Below are positions 1-8,838 of a stretch of DNA of 10,356 bases, in pieces (position 1 is the stretch's first letter; each line of letters starts with the position of its first letter). Position numbers and translations under genes: made by a program. The notes below the pieces were generated by a model. The model was not told the origin of the DNA and did no database searches. It saw only the letters and a program-made list of their open reading frames with translations. Location of the stretch: NCBI GenBank assembly GCA_046086245.1, contig JBJSXB010000061.1, positions 1 to 10,356 of the forward strand, written 5' to 3'. The stretch comes from F1-20-MAGs016 sp046086245 (GTDB lineage: Bacteria > Planctomycetota > Planctomycetia > Pirellulales > UBA1268).

Positions 1-608
1 CCGCGCGGATCGCCGAACGGGCCTATGCCCGGCAGGCGATCACCGAAGCCCGGGCCGCTCAGGCTCTGGACCGCGTCGCGCAGATCGCACCGTTGGTGCC
101 GCCGCCGCCGCCGCGCCCCGCCACGGTCCGGCGGCTGGCCCGGGCCGGTGTGCTGCCGCCGTTTGCGCCGCCACCGTCGCTCGGCACGGGCGTCGCGCCC
201 GCCGCCGTCGTCACGGCGCCCCCGCCACGATCGACCGGTGCGACGGCGACGCCCGCGCCGGCAACCGGAGCCGCCGTGCAGCAGGCGGGAGCCACGGCCC
301 CCGCCATCGGTTCGCGTTCGGCTGGACCGCAAGCAGGTATCGGGTCGTCGACCGCTCCGCGCCGCGTGGCGGGAGCGCCCCCTATCGCCGCGCCGACGCC
401 CGCGCCCGCGGTGCGGCTCGAACCGACGCCCACCCTGTCCGACCCGGCCACCGGAGCCGTTGACCCGGCCGGCCTCGTTCCCGATGCGACGCGGAGCGTG
501 CTGGTGATCGGCGAGGAAGCGGCTGATGCGCCACCGTCGGTCGAACCGACGCCGGCCCAGCAGGCGATCGAGACGATCGAATTGCTGCCGGTGCCCGAAC
601 CGCGGTAG
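1..608 (+). CDS. C-terminal part of a protein with a long Pro/Ala-rich tail (cut by left edge)
   Basis: The frame is open from the first full codon at base 3 to a TAG at 606-608, giving 201 visible residues; the start lies outside the window. The first ~30 residues (ARIAERAYARQAITEARAAQ, then ALDRVAQIAP) look like a charged Ala-rich helix. From there the chain becomes Pro/Ala/Thr-rich (a PPPPP run near residue 33, repeated TPAPA-type segments) and probably disordered. It ends in a short less biased stretch containing SVLVIGEE and IETIELLPVPEPR. Codons have the G/C-rich third positions expected here. No catalytic motif is visible, so I do not assign a function. Such tails are common in envelope-associated or secreted proteins, but that is inference. 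It converges on the SMP-30 gene, and a likely terminator lies 60 bases downstream. Confidence 0.6.
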   Translation, partial: ARIAERAYARQAITEARAAQALDRVAQIAPLVPPPPPRPATVRRLARAGVLPPFAPPPSLGTGVAPAAVVTAPPPRSTGATATPAPATGAAVQQAGATAPAIGSRSAGPQAGIGSSTAPRRVAGAPPIAAPTPAPAVRLEPTPTLSDPATGAVDPAGLVPDATRSVLVIGEEAADAPPSVEPTPAQQAIETIELLPVPEPR

Positions 609-667
609 CGGCTCAGGGATCGCTCGTTGTCACCTGCGGGAGATCGGCGCGCAGGTCGGCCGGGCGC

Positions 668-700
668 ACCAACCGCGCGCCGGGGCGGTCGTTGGTTTTT
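668..700 (+). terminator. Probable intrinsic terminator of the left-edge gene
   Basis: ACCAAC (668-673) pairs with GTTGGT (691-696). The GC-rich interior can pair further (676, 678-680 with 685-688). The right arm runs directly into a T tract ending at 700, the only such T run in the window. It sits about 60 bases after the stop of the rightward left-edge gene and points the right way. The folding is imperfect, with a C/C mismatch and one bulge, and was judged by eye only. Confidence 0.45.
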
Positions 701-708
701 CCGACACA

Positions 709-760
709 ACCTTGGTGGCGCGATGGGTGTCGCCACCTTGGTGGCGCGATGGGTGTCGCC
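709..760. repeat. Perfect tandem duplication, 2 x 26 bp, between convergent genes
   Basis: Bases 709-734 and 735-760 are identical 26-mers beginning ACCTTGGTGGCG and ending GGTGTCGCC. The junction forms an inverted repeat, CGCCACC TT GGTGGCG (731-746), with 7-base arms. The unit lies in the 165-bp spacer between the stops of the convergent left-edge and SMP-30 genes. I see no third copy in the window. It could be a local slippage duplication or two units of a dispersed intergenic repeat. With only two adjacent copies and no spacer it is not a CRISPR. Confidence 0.85.
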
Positions 761-773
761 GCGCGATCGCACC

Positions 774-1772
774 CTACCCCCCGACCGCACCCTGCGTGTT
801 GACGAACAGCGAGTAGACCGACGTGCTGGCGCACATGAAGAGCCGGTTGCGGTGCCGGCCCCCGAAGCAGAGGTTGGCACAACGCTCCGGAAGGTCGATC
901 CGACCGATCGGCGTGCCGTCGGGTGCGAACACCGACACGCCATCGAGTCCCTCCCGACCCATGCCCCAACCCACCCAGAGGTTGCCGGCCACGTCGACCC
1001 GGAGGCCGTCGGGCGTCCCACCCTCCTCGGCGACCAGCAACGTCCGGCCGTTGACCAGCCGCCGTCCCTCCTCGACGTCGTAGACGCGGATCACGCGCGG
1101 GGTCACGCCTCCCTCGACGACGTACAGCCGTGAGCCGTCGGGCGCGAAGGCGAGCCCGTTGGGCCGGGCGATGTCTCCCGCGGCGACGGACAGCGTGCCA
1201 CTGCCCGGGTCCCACCGGTAGACGTCGGTGGGCAGCTCCGCGGTCGCCGGCTCCCCTTCGTAGTGGCCGAGGATCCCGAACGGCGGATCGGTGAACCAGA
1301 TCGCGCCGTCGGCGGCGCAGACGACGTCGTTGGGGCTGTTGAGCCGGCGGCCCTCGTGGCGGTCGGCGATCACCGTGATCGAGCCGTCGTACTCGGTGCG
1401 TGTCACGCGGCGGGCGAGGTGCTCGCAGGTCACGAGCCGGCCCTGGCGGTCGCGGGTGTTGCCGTTGGCGTGATTGCTCGGACGACGGAACACGCTCACC
1501 GCGCCGGTCTCCGCGTCCCAGCGCATCATCCGGTCGTTGGGGACATCGCTCCACACCAGAAAACGACCGTCGCCGAACCACGCCGGTCCCTCCGCCCAGC
1601 GCATTCCGGTGGCGATCCGCTCCACCTTGGCCAGCCCGAGGACCAGCCGGCCGAACGCCGGGTCGAGACTCCGGACGCGGGGGTCGGGATACCGCGGACT
1701 CTCGACCCACGGTTCGGCGGCACCGGCGGCGAGCGTCAGGGAGGTGGCGGCGAGGAATGTCCGTCGCTTCAT
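774..1772 (-). CDS. SMP-30/gluconolactonase-like sugar lactonase, Tat-exported
   Basis: A 332-residue protein of the SMP-30/gluconolactonase/LRE family, six-bladed beta-propellers that hydrolyse sugar lactones with a bound divalent metal. The N-terminus MKRRTFLAATSLTLAAGAA has a twin-arginine motif (RRTFL, residues 3-7) and a short hydrophobic stretch, so export by Tat is likely. The family's metal ligands are recognisable: Glu61 in AEGPAW, Asn205 in RPNGLAF and Asp255 in TPDGLRVD. The conserved NSPNDV (145-150) is also present. The ATG start is fixed by the signal peptide and by a GAGGA Shine-Dalgarno (1779-1783) seven bases upstream. The reading frame stays open far upstream, but that part is antisense-like shadow over mqnD and mqnB. 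The gene begins 35 bases after mqnD and may be co-transcribed with it, though no shared pathway is evident. The exact substrate cannot be told. Confidence 0.9.
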   Translation of the reverse strand: MKRRTFLAATSLTLAAGAAEPWVESPRYPDPRVRSLDPAFGRLVLGLAKVERIATGMRWAEGPAWFGDGRFLVWSDVPNDRMMRWDAETGAVSVFRRPSNHANGNTRDRQGRLVTCEHLARRVTRTEYDGSITVIADRHEGRRLNSPNDVVCAADGAIWFTDPPFGILGHYEGEPATAELPTDVYRWDPGSGTLSVAAGDIARPNGLAFAPDGSRLYVVEGGVTPRVIRVYDVEEGRRLVNGRTLLVAEEGGTPDGLRVDVAGNLWVGWGMGREGLDGVSVFAPDGTPIGRIDLPERCANLCFGGRHRNRLFMCASTSVYSLFVNTQGAVGG

Positions 1773-1778
1773 GAATGA

Positions 1779-1783
1779 TCCTC
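1779..1783 (-). promoter_or_regulatory. Ribosome binding site of the SMP-30 gene
   Basis: On the minus strand the sequence reads GAGGA, then six to seven bases, then ATG at 1772-1770. It lies in the 35-base gap after mqnD and decides the start against the longer open frame. Confidence 0.6.
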
Positions 1784-1807
1784 GCCCGCGGCCGGCGGAG
1801 ACTCCCG

Positions 1808-2650
1808 TCACGGGTCGCCGAAGACTACCAGCCGTCGGCCATGGCCCGTGAGCGACGCCGTCCGGGCCGAAAGAGCGTCGAGAGCCCGGCGTCCCTCCGT
1901 GCCGAGGTCGTGCGTCCAGCGATTGACGTACAGATCGACGTGCTGCATCAGCACGCCGTCGTCGAACTCCTGGGCGTGGGCGCGCATCGCCGGAAGCGCG
2001 GCCGACGGATCGGCCAAGGCCAGTCGCAGCGAGTCGCCGATCACGCGCGACGCGGTGGCGACCACGTCGTGCGGCAGCCGCCGATGGGCGACGATGCCAC
2101 CCAGGGGCAGCGGGCACCCGGTGTCGCGTTCCCAGCGGGCGCCCAGATCCTCCACCAGCGCGAGTCCCTGGTCGCGCCAGGTGAACCGACCCTCGTGGAT
2201 GCAGACCCCGAAGTCGGCGCTCCGCGCCCGCAGCCTCGGCATGATCTCCGAAAAGACGACCTGTTCGACGCGGGTGGAGCGGGGATGGAACAGGTCGAAC
2301 AGGAGGCTCGCGGTGGTGTGCCGACCCGGGCAGAGGGTGAGTTGGCCGGCGTCGGTCGGCTCCGACCCCGGTGCGGAAGCCAGCAGCAACGGACCGACGC
2401 CGAAGCCGAGCGCCGCCCCCACGGGCAGCACCACGACGTCGTCGGCGGCCGTGAGGGCGGCGGCGAAGCTCACCTTCGAGACGTCGAAGTCCCCGCGCAC
2501 CACGCGCTCGTTGAGCGCCTCGATATCGACCAGATCGACGTCGAATGCGAGGCCGCGCCAATCGACCCTGCGGTCCATCAAGGCGGCGAAGGCGAACGTG
2601 TCGTTGGGGCAGGTGGAGATGGCGAGCCGCAGCGGGCGTGTCACGATCAT
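1808..2650 (-). CDS. mqnD: 1,4-dihydroxy-6-naphthoate synthase
   Basis: MqnD converts cyclic dehypoxanthine futalosine to 1,4-dihydroxy-6-naphthoate in the futalosine route to menaquinone, a cytosolic step. The 280-residue length is normal. Family signatures run in order: STCPNDTFAF near residue 12, DVSKVSFAAAL near 56, IHEGRFTW at 151-158 (His152 corresponds to the proposed catalytic base of characterised MqnD), PLPLGGIVAHR at 180-190, and HVDLYVNRWTHDLG at 237-250. The fold is that of a two-lobed periplasmic-binding-protein-like enzyme. The ATG overlaps the TGA of mqnB (ATGA, 2650-2647), so the two are almost surely translationally coupled. No damage to the reading frame is seen. The partners mqnA and mqnC are not in this window, as is common where the pathway genes are scattered. 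Confidence 0.95.
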   Translation of the reverse strand: MIVTRPLRLAISTCPNDTFAFAALMDRRVDWRGLAFDVDLVDIEALNERVVRGDFDVSKVSFAAALTAADDVVVLPVGAALGFGVGPLLLASAPGSEPTDAGQLTLCPGRHTTASLLFDLFHPRSTRVEQVVFSEIMPRLRARSADFGVCIHEGRFTWRDQGLALVEDLGARWERDTGCPLPLGGIVAHRRLPHDVVATASRVIGDSLRLALADPSAALPAMRAHAQEFDDGVLMQHVDLYVNRWTHDLGTEGRRALDALSARTASLTGHGRRLVVFGDP

Positions 2651-3297
2651 CGGTCGGCCGCCAGGAGGTCACGAACCACTGCCGCCGCCGCGTCGAGCGC
2701 CGTGGCGGTGTGCCACCGTGCGTGGTCGCGGTCGCCGGCGTCGTTGGCGAGGCCACGCACGATCGCGCAGGGCACCGCCGCGAGCCGGCAGGCCAACGCC
2801 ACGGCGAACCCCTCCATGTCTTCGGCTTCGGCGGTCGGGTATGCCGCGCGGCGGAGCGACGCTTCTTCCATGGACGCCGAGGCCGCGGCGACGGTGAGGA
2901 GCGTCGCCGCCCGGGGTACGGTGGCATTCGCAGGGCTGCCGCACCGGATCGAGTCACCGACCGCCGTCGGGCTGCCGGCGGGTTCGCCGGGCCAGTGCGG
3001 CCAGCCGAGTGCCGCCGCCGATACGAATTCCGTGCCGGAGCCGACACCGATCCCGTGGCAGGTGACGGCATCGAATACCGCCGCCGAGCCGAGCGGCAGC
3101 CGGTCGGTGAAGCGCCCCGCGATCCCGACGAGGATCACGCGTCGCGGGCGGTGAAACGCCAGCAGATGGGCGGCCCGCGCGGCCGCCGCCGCGATCCCGA
3201 AGCCGCACAACTCGATCCATACCTCGGCCTCGCGCAGTCTCGGTGCGAGCAGACCGCGTTCGAGATCGGTGGGGATGAGGACGAGCGGTCGTGCCAT
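2647..3297 (-). CDS. mqnB: Futalosine hydrolase
   Basis: MqnB removes hypoxanthine from futalosine to give dehypoxanthine futalosine, the step before MqnC. The 216-residue product starts MARPLVLIPTDLERG, matching the typical (L)VxxPTxLE start of the family. It has a nucleoside-phosphorylase-like core: CGFGIAAAAA near 31-40, VILVGIAGRF near 54-63, a GIGVGSGTEFVS segment near 82-93, AEDMEGFAVALA at 158-169 (its Glu-containing motif matches the nucleoside-binding MEG motif of MTAN/PNP enzymes), and VRGLANDAGDRD near 180-191. The frame stays open upstream, but the added residues are not family-like, so ATG at 3297-3295 is preferred. No strong Shine-Dalgarno is visible in front of it. The stop overlaps the mqnD start. 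The assignment is strengthened by the mqnD neighbour. Confidence 0.92.
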   Translation of the reverse strand: MARPLVLIPTDLERGLLAPRLREAEVWIELCGFGIAAAAARAAHLLAFHRPRRVILVGIAGRFTDRLPLGSAAVFDAVTCHGIGVGSGTEFVSAAALGWPHWPGEPAGSPTAVGDSIRCGSPANATVPRAATLLTVAAASASMEEASLRRAAYPTAEAEDMEGFAVALACRLAAVPCAIVRGLANDAGDRDHARWHTATALDAAAAVVRDLLAADR

Positions 3298-3431
3298 CGG
3301 GATACGAGCCTGGGCGAAGGCGATGGGGGGCGCGCGGGAGCCATTCCGCCAGGCACAGTGTAGGCCTCCCGAGCGATGACGGCCGCGAGGCGCCGCCGGC
3401 GAGCGACTCGCCACCCGCACCGCCGTCGTCC
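3298..3431 (-). promoter_or_regulatory. Leader of mqnB, with possible weak -10 element
   Basis: A 134-base gap between the glycosyltransferase stop and the mqnB start. On the minus strand a TACACT hexamer (about 3358-3363) matches a sigma-70 -10 box at four of six positions. No convincing -35 is found at the right distance. The gap size suggests mqnB has its own promoter, but the sequence does not prove it. Confidence 0.2.
3398..3412 (-). terminator. Perfect hairpin after the glycosyltransferase gene
   Basis: GGCGAG CGA CTCGCC is a perfect six-pair stem with a three-base loop, about 20 bases past the glycosyltransferase stop on the minus strand. No T tract follows, so it may be a pause or attenuation hairpin, or chance in very GC-rich DNA. 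Confidence 0.25.
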
Positions 3432-4379
3432 TCACTCGCCCGGCATGTTGATCCGGTCGGAGACGTGATAGAGCGGCCGGCGCTTGGTTTCGGTGAACGT
3501 GCTCCCGAGATAGAGCCCGATGACACCGAGCTGCATGAAGAGAATGCCGAAGAAGAAGCTCATCAGGACCGACACCCGCGCCCATCCGGGGACGTCGATG
3601 GTGCGGAACAAGGCGGTCTGGATGAACACGTACAGCGCGTAGAAGAAACTGACTCCGGCCAGCCACGCCCCGAATTGCACCGACAGCACCAGCGGGCGGG
3701 TGCTGCTGCCGACGATGTTCTGCAGTGCGAACAGCAGCAGTTTCCGCAGGCTGTAGGAACTCGTGCCCGCGAAACGGACGTCGTGGGGAAAGTCGATCGT
3801 CGTCCAGCGGAATCCGATCTGGCTCATGATCATCACGAACGAGCGGTTGCGCTCGCGGTATTCGCGGAAGGCCACGATCGCATCCTGGCTGCTGATCGAG
3901 AAATTACCGATCGCGCGATCGACCTTGACCCCGGTGAGCCAGGTCAACAGCATCCCGAACAGGTCGCCGGGCAGGGTCTTCGCCCATGAGTCGGTGCGGT
4001 CCTTACGCCGCGCGAAGACGATATCGAATCCCTCCTGGGTCTTCTTGTGGAGGAGCGGAATCGCCTCCGGCTTGTCTTGCAGGTCGCAGTCCATCACCAC
4101 GACCCAGCGCCCCGACGCGTGATCGAGTCCGGCGGTGATCGCGTAATGCTGGCCGAAGTTGCGGCTCAGGCGGATCCCCCGGACCCGGGGATCCTCACGG
4201 CACAGGGTGGAAATGACATCCCAGTCGCGGCTCGGGCTGCGGTCGTCGACGAAGACGATCTCGTAGTCGTCGGTGATCGCGCCGAGCACGGCGGAAACCC
4301 GCCGGTGCAACTCCGGGATGCACTCGGCGCAGCGGTACGCCGGCGTGACGACCGAAATGTACGGCGGCTTGTCGGTCAT
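3432..4379 (-). CDS. GtrB/DPM1-like polyprenyl-phosphate glycosyltransferase (GT2), membrane-anchored
   Basis: A 315-residue family-2 glycosyltransferase of the bacterial DPM1-like/GtrB/ArnC group. These enzymes transfer a sugar from a nucleotide donor to undecaprenyl phosphate at the inner face of the cytoplasmic membrane, for later glycan modification. The GT-A domain covers about residues 1-225: YISVVTPAYR (7-16), EIVFVDDRSPS (40-50), LSRNFGQHYA (71-80), and the metal-binding MDCDLQDKPE (96-105), which is diagnostic for this subgroup. Two C-terminal membrane helices follow at about 233-258 and 268-294, ending in a basic tail ETKRRPLYHV typical of the family. The length is normal when started at MTDKPPYISV. 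A longer in-frame start 33 codons upstream would add only a Pro/Arg-rich, non-family sequence. The Shine-Dalgarno is weak. No dedicated flippase or acceptor-modifying gene sits beside it, so the sugar and target are unknown. Confidence 0.9.
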   Translation of the reverse strand: MTDKPPYISVVTPAYRCAECIPELHRRVSAVLGAITDDYEIVFVDDRSPSRDWDVISTLCREDPRVRGIRLSRNFGQHYAITAGLDHASGRWVVVMDCDLQDKPEAIPLLHKKTQEGFDIVFARRKDRTDSWAKTLPGDLFGMLLTWLTGVKVDRAIGNFSISSQDAIVAFREYRERNRSFVMIMSQIGFRWTTIDFPHDVRFAGTSSYSLRKLLLFALQNIVGSSTRPLVLSVQFGAWLAGVSFFYALYVFIQTALFRTIDVPGWARVSVLMSFFFGILFMQLGVIGLYLGSTFTETKRRPLYHVSDRINMPGE

Positions 4380-4856
4380 CGGGGTGGCCGGCTGGGGCGG
4401 CGGTGCCGGAGGACGAATGGATGGGAATCCCCCACGGGCCCGTCGCCATCGGGAGGGGGAGCGTCGTGACGCCCCCACGAAACGGCTTTCGGGTCTCTGC
4501 CCGCGTCCGCAGGCTATCCGACCGGTCGCCGGCCCTTCAAGAACGGGTCGATCGCCGCGGCGATGGTGTCATCGAGGCCGAGGGTGGTCGCCGACGGGCG
4601 ACCCATCGAAACGGAACTCCGGCATCGCTCCACACTCGGTGCCTGCCACGGCGGCGGTTGAGTCGCGACGGTCCAGCGGCGCTTCTCGCGCTCCGATCGT
4701 CGCCGTGGTCATGACGAGGCCCACAGGCCGTTCTCGCCCGCGCCGCCGCCCTCCGCCGGGAACGGCGGGCGGAGTAGGATCGGATGGCGTGTCCGACGCG
4801 CGCCGTGCGAACCCCGCCGGCGGCCGACACTCCCGGGTCACGCGCGAAGGGCTGCC
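4380..4856. other. 477-bp divergent spacer without a convincing gene
   Basis: This region separates the leftward glycosyltransferase from the rightward ABC operon and should hold promoters for both. I find no confident -35/-10 pair; TAGGAT at about 4775-4780 is a four-of-six match to a -10 box for the ABC operon. Inverted repeats include CGAAA CGGC TTTCG at 4478-4491 and the hairpin listed separately at 4752-4769. Several short frames exist. One minus-strand peptide (4606-4514, 30 residues, with DDTIAAAIDPFLKG) looks protein-like and may be a remnant, but it has no support beyond appearance. Confidence 0.5.
4752..4769 (+). promoter_or_regulatory. GC hairpin with GGAA tetraloop in the leader of the ABC operon
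   Basis: CCGCCG (4753-4758) pairs with CGGCGG (4763-4768) around the loop GGAA (4759-4762), a GNRA-type tetraloop, with a T-G wobble at the base. A competing fold pairs CTCCGCC (4751-4757) with GGCGGAG (4768-4774). It lies about 90 bases before the ABC ATPase start and is not followed by a T tract. Its role is unknown; a leader structure or transcription pause is possible. Confidence 0.3.
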
Positions 4857-6352
<1,496 letters not shown>

Positions 6353-6356
<4 letters not shown>

Positions 6357-7729
6357 TCTCGTCGCCCGATCCATCGTCCGCCCCGCGCGACGCCGGCGGC
6401 CCGAGGCGGCCATGGGCCGCACGCCCACTGCGGCAGCGACTCCACGACGTGGGAATGACGTGGGTGCTGCTCGCGCTGTGCGCGTTGTTCAGCATGCTGA
6501 CGTGGCGGGAGCAGCAGCCGACGGGGGTGGCGGCGGCGCGCGGTGTGGCCGACGACATCCGCGCCGCCGGGCCGTCGCCGCGCGTGCTCGTCGCCGTCCG
6601 CAACCACCCCGAAGACGCCGCCTACGCCGACGTGCTGGCAACGCTGCTGCGCGGGCGGGGGGCGACCGTGGTCGGCGTCGTGAAAGGGGAACCGAGGGAC
6701 ATCCGCCGGGCACTGCTGGCGGAAGCCGAGGCTGGGCGGCAGCTCGACGTGGTCGCCGGGAGTGCCGTGAGCGCCGGATGGTCCCTGCTGGCCGACGTGG
6801 CCGGCGAGTTCCCCGCGCTCGGGGGTCCGCGCGTCGTCCGGCCGCGACCCTACTCCTGGCCCGATTTCCTCAAGGCCGACAATCTCCTCAACATCGCCAA
6901 TCAGATCGCGGTGATCGCCATCCTCGCCGTCGGCATGACGCTGGTGATCGTCACCGGCGGCATCGATCTGTCGGCCGGTAGCCTGATCGCCCTGTCGTCG
7001 GTGGTGACCGCATTGATCGTGCGCGACGGTGCCGGCGGCGTGGAGGCGGGGGCCCTGGGGATGACGCTGGCGGGCCTCGGAGGGGTCGCGGTCGGATCGC
7101 TCGCCGGGGCGCTGTCGGGCGGGCTGATCGTCGCCTTCGGCATCCCGCCCTTCATCGCCACGCTGGCGATGATGCTGGTGGCCGGTGGCGGGGCCTCGAT
7201 CCTCGCCGAAGGACAGAGTGTCTACCAGTTGCCCGACGCGTTCACATGGCTTGGCCGGGGCGCCGATCTCGGCCTCCCCAACGCCGTGCTGCTCGTGCTC
7301 GTGCTCTATGCGACCGCCCAGTTCGTCATGACCCGGATGACCCTCGGGCGATGGCTGCTCGCCGTGGGGGGCAATCGGGAGGCGGCACGGCTTTCCGGTG
7401 TGCCGGTGGCGGCCACGCTGCTGGCCGCCTATGTCCTCTCGGGGGCACTGGCCGGCCTCGGGGGCGTGGTGATGGCTTCACAACTCAAGAGTGGCTCGCC
7501 CAACTTCGGGCAGATGTACGAACTGTACGTGATCGCCGCCGTGGTCGTCGGGGGCACGAGCCTCGCCGGTGGCGAGGGGAGCATGGTCGGCACGCTCGTG
7601 GGCGCGTTGATCATCGCCGTGATCCAAAACGGCATGAACCTCGTCGGTATCGAGAGCTACACGCAGCGCTTCGTCCTCGGTGCCGTGATCCTCGCCGCCG
7701 TGCTCCTCGACCGCCTCCGCCGCCGCTGA
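6353..7729 (+). CDS. rbsC: Sugar ABC transporter permease (RbsC type) with extra extracytoplasmic domain
   Basis: This 458-residue membrane subunit belongs to the CUT2 importer family, whose usual length is about 320 residues. The ATG overlaps the TGA of the ATPase gene (6353-6356), indicating coupled translation. Canonical parts are a first membrane helix near 35-49, NLLNIANQIAVIAILAVGMT (177-196) followed by VTGGIDLSAGS (200-210), PPFIATLAMM (265-274), the cytoplasmic GNREAARLSGV (340-350), VVGGTSLAGGEGS (398-410) and a last helix ending DRLRRR. Between helix 1 and the helix before GIDLSAGS, residues about 52-170 form an additional soluble region with an alternating beta/alpha pattern: RVLVAV, a helix, TVVGVV, a helix, LDVVAGS, a helix. 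Topology places it outside the cytoplasm. It resembles one lobe of a sugar-binding protein by secondary-structure pattern only. No substrate-binding-protein gene is in the window. Substrate is unknown. Confidence 0.92.
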
Positions 7730-7746
7730 TCGTGGCCCCAGGCCGG

Positions 7747-7769
7747 CGCCCCCATGGCCGAGCGGGGCG
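7747..7769 (+). terminator. Weak hairpin after the ABC operon
   Basis: CGCCCC (7747-7752) can pair with GGGGCG (7764-7769) around an 11-base loop, 17 bases after the permease stop. No T tract follows. The remaining spacer (7730-7956, between convergent genes) shows no gene and no other clear signal. Confidence 0.25.
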
Positions 7770-7941
7770 TCATGAGCCGATCGAGCGGTCGCCCGCCCGA
7801 AAGCGGATCAGGGTGAGCGCGAGGCGCGCACCGCGGGTCGACGATCCCGGGGCGTGGACCCGATCGCGTTCGATCCGGAATACCCCGTCGACGCCGTCGT
7901 GCCGACCGAGAAACCGGCCCCGCTCGAATCGTGAGCGGCAG

Positions 7942-7958
7942 GACGGCAATCCGCCGTC
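7942..7958 (-). terminator. Perfect hairpin at the stop of the secreted-protein gene
   Basis: GACGGC AATCC GCCGTC is a perfect six-pair stem with a five-base loop. It overlaps the TGA of the leftward gene (7957-7959). No T run follows on the minus strand, so a role in termination is uncertain. Confidence 0.25.
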
Positions 7959-8838
7959 AGAACTGCTTCGGCCACTTGCGCGTCGGCGCCGCGAGCTGCG
8001 GGGCTTCGATTCCCACGGCCTTCAGCCTCCCGAGCCACGCCGCGCGGTCGAGGCCGGTCGTGACTTTGTCGGTGGCCGAGTCGATGAGGAAATAACCGGG
8101 CGCATGATCGGGGTGGGGGGGCAGATCCGGCTTGGGATCGATTCGGCCGAAAATGTGGTTGCCCTCGTTGCCGAGTTCGACGACGTGCGGGCCGGCGACG
8201 GCCGCGTCGAAGTTCACCCCCTTCTTCTCCAAGCACGCCTCGAAGCGATTCGCGAAGAAGATCGTATAGCCGTTGGGCAGGAAGTCGGTGTGGTGGGCAT
8301 AGACGGTCTTCGATCGTTCGTCGGGCCGCCCGGAGCCGTCCTTGAAGACGGCGCGAACCTCGACGAGCAGGGCGTGGTCGGCGCGCTCGATGCGGAGATG
8401 GCGGTCGGCGACCCCTTCGTCGATGACCGCGAATGCGTGGGTGATCCGGGCGCTGCGTGGGGGTGGCTCGTCGCCGGCCGGAGCATCGCGTCGTTCGCCG
8501 CCTTGCCGGTCGTCGGCGACCACTCGCTCGAGCGGAATCTTCGTGCCCTCCCACTCGATCGACAGGCCGTTGGCATCCGCGCGGATCGTGAACGGCTTGC
8601 CGGGATGCTCCTCCGCGGTGTCGATCCAGGTGCCGACGAGGGCCGCAACGCCGGGGTCCTCGCGGGAATGCATGTCGCCACCGACCGCGTTGCCCGGCGC
8701 CGTTTCCGCGGTGCCCGCGGGGATCGCGTCGGGGTCGTCGGCGACGGCCGTCGGCGGAATGAGGGTGACGGCCATCATCGCTCCCGTGGCCAGCAGCATC
8801 CGCCCGGCACGCGCCAGTCGTTCGATCACATCGTTCAT
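7957..8838 (-). CDS. Secreted protein of unknown function, coupled to the sulfotransferase
   Basis: I do not recognise the family of this 293-residue protein. Its N-terminus has charged residues (MNDVIERLARAGR), a hydrophobic core (MLLATGAMMAVTLI) and an AVA-D cleavage-like site near residue 33, so Sec-dependent export is likely. Residues 35-60 are a low-complexity linker. GVAALVGTWIDTAEEHPGKP (63-82) followed by FTIRADANGLSIEWEGTKI (83-101) looks like the opening strands of a small beta-barrel, as seen in lipocalin-like domains, but that is only an impression. Later stretches include KTVYAHHTDFLPNGYTIFFA (177-196) and VVELGNEGNHIFGRIDPKPD (219-238). There is no membrane helix after the signal peptide. 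The start overlaps the sulfotransferase stop (ATGA, 8838-8835), and a perfect GGAGGT ribosome site lies eight bases upstream, so the 41-codon longer frame is rejected. Context suggests joint expression with the sulfotransferase; whether it acts on the same substrate is unknown. Confidence 0.82.
   Translation of the reverse strand: MNDVIERLARAGRMLLATGAMMAVTLIPPTAVADDPDAIPAGTAETAPGNAVGGDMHSREDPGVAALVGTWIDTAEEHPGKPFTIRADANGLSIEWEGTKIPLERVVADDRQGGERRDAPAGDEPPPRSARITHAFAVIDEGVADRHLRIERADHALLVEVRAVFKDGSGRPDERSKTVYAHHTDFLPNGYTIFFANRFEACLEKKGVNFDAAVAGPHVVELGNEGNHIFGRIDPKPDLPPHPDHAPGYFLIDSATDKVTTGLDRAAWLGRLKAVGIEAPQLAAPTRKWPKQF

Noticed and set aside
709..760. Tandem repeat as a CRISPR array
   Set aside because: Only two units, directly abutting, with no spacers and no cas genes in the window.
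1773..3071. Open frame running upstream of the SMP-30 start for 433 codons through mqnD and mqnB
   Set aside because: The extension is Arg/Pro-rich with no family resemblance and overlaps two well-recognised genes on the same strand. The signal peptide and ribosome site fix the start at 1772.
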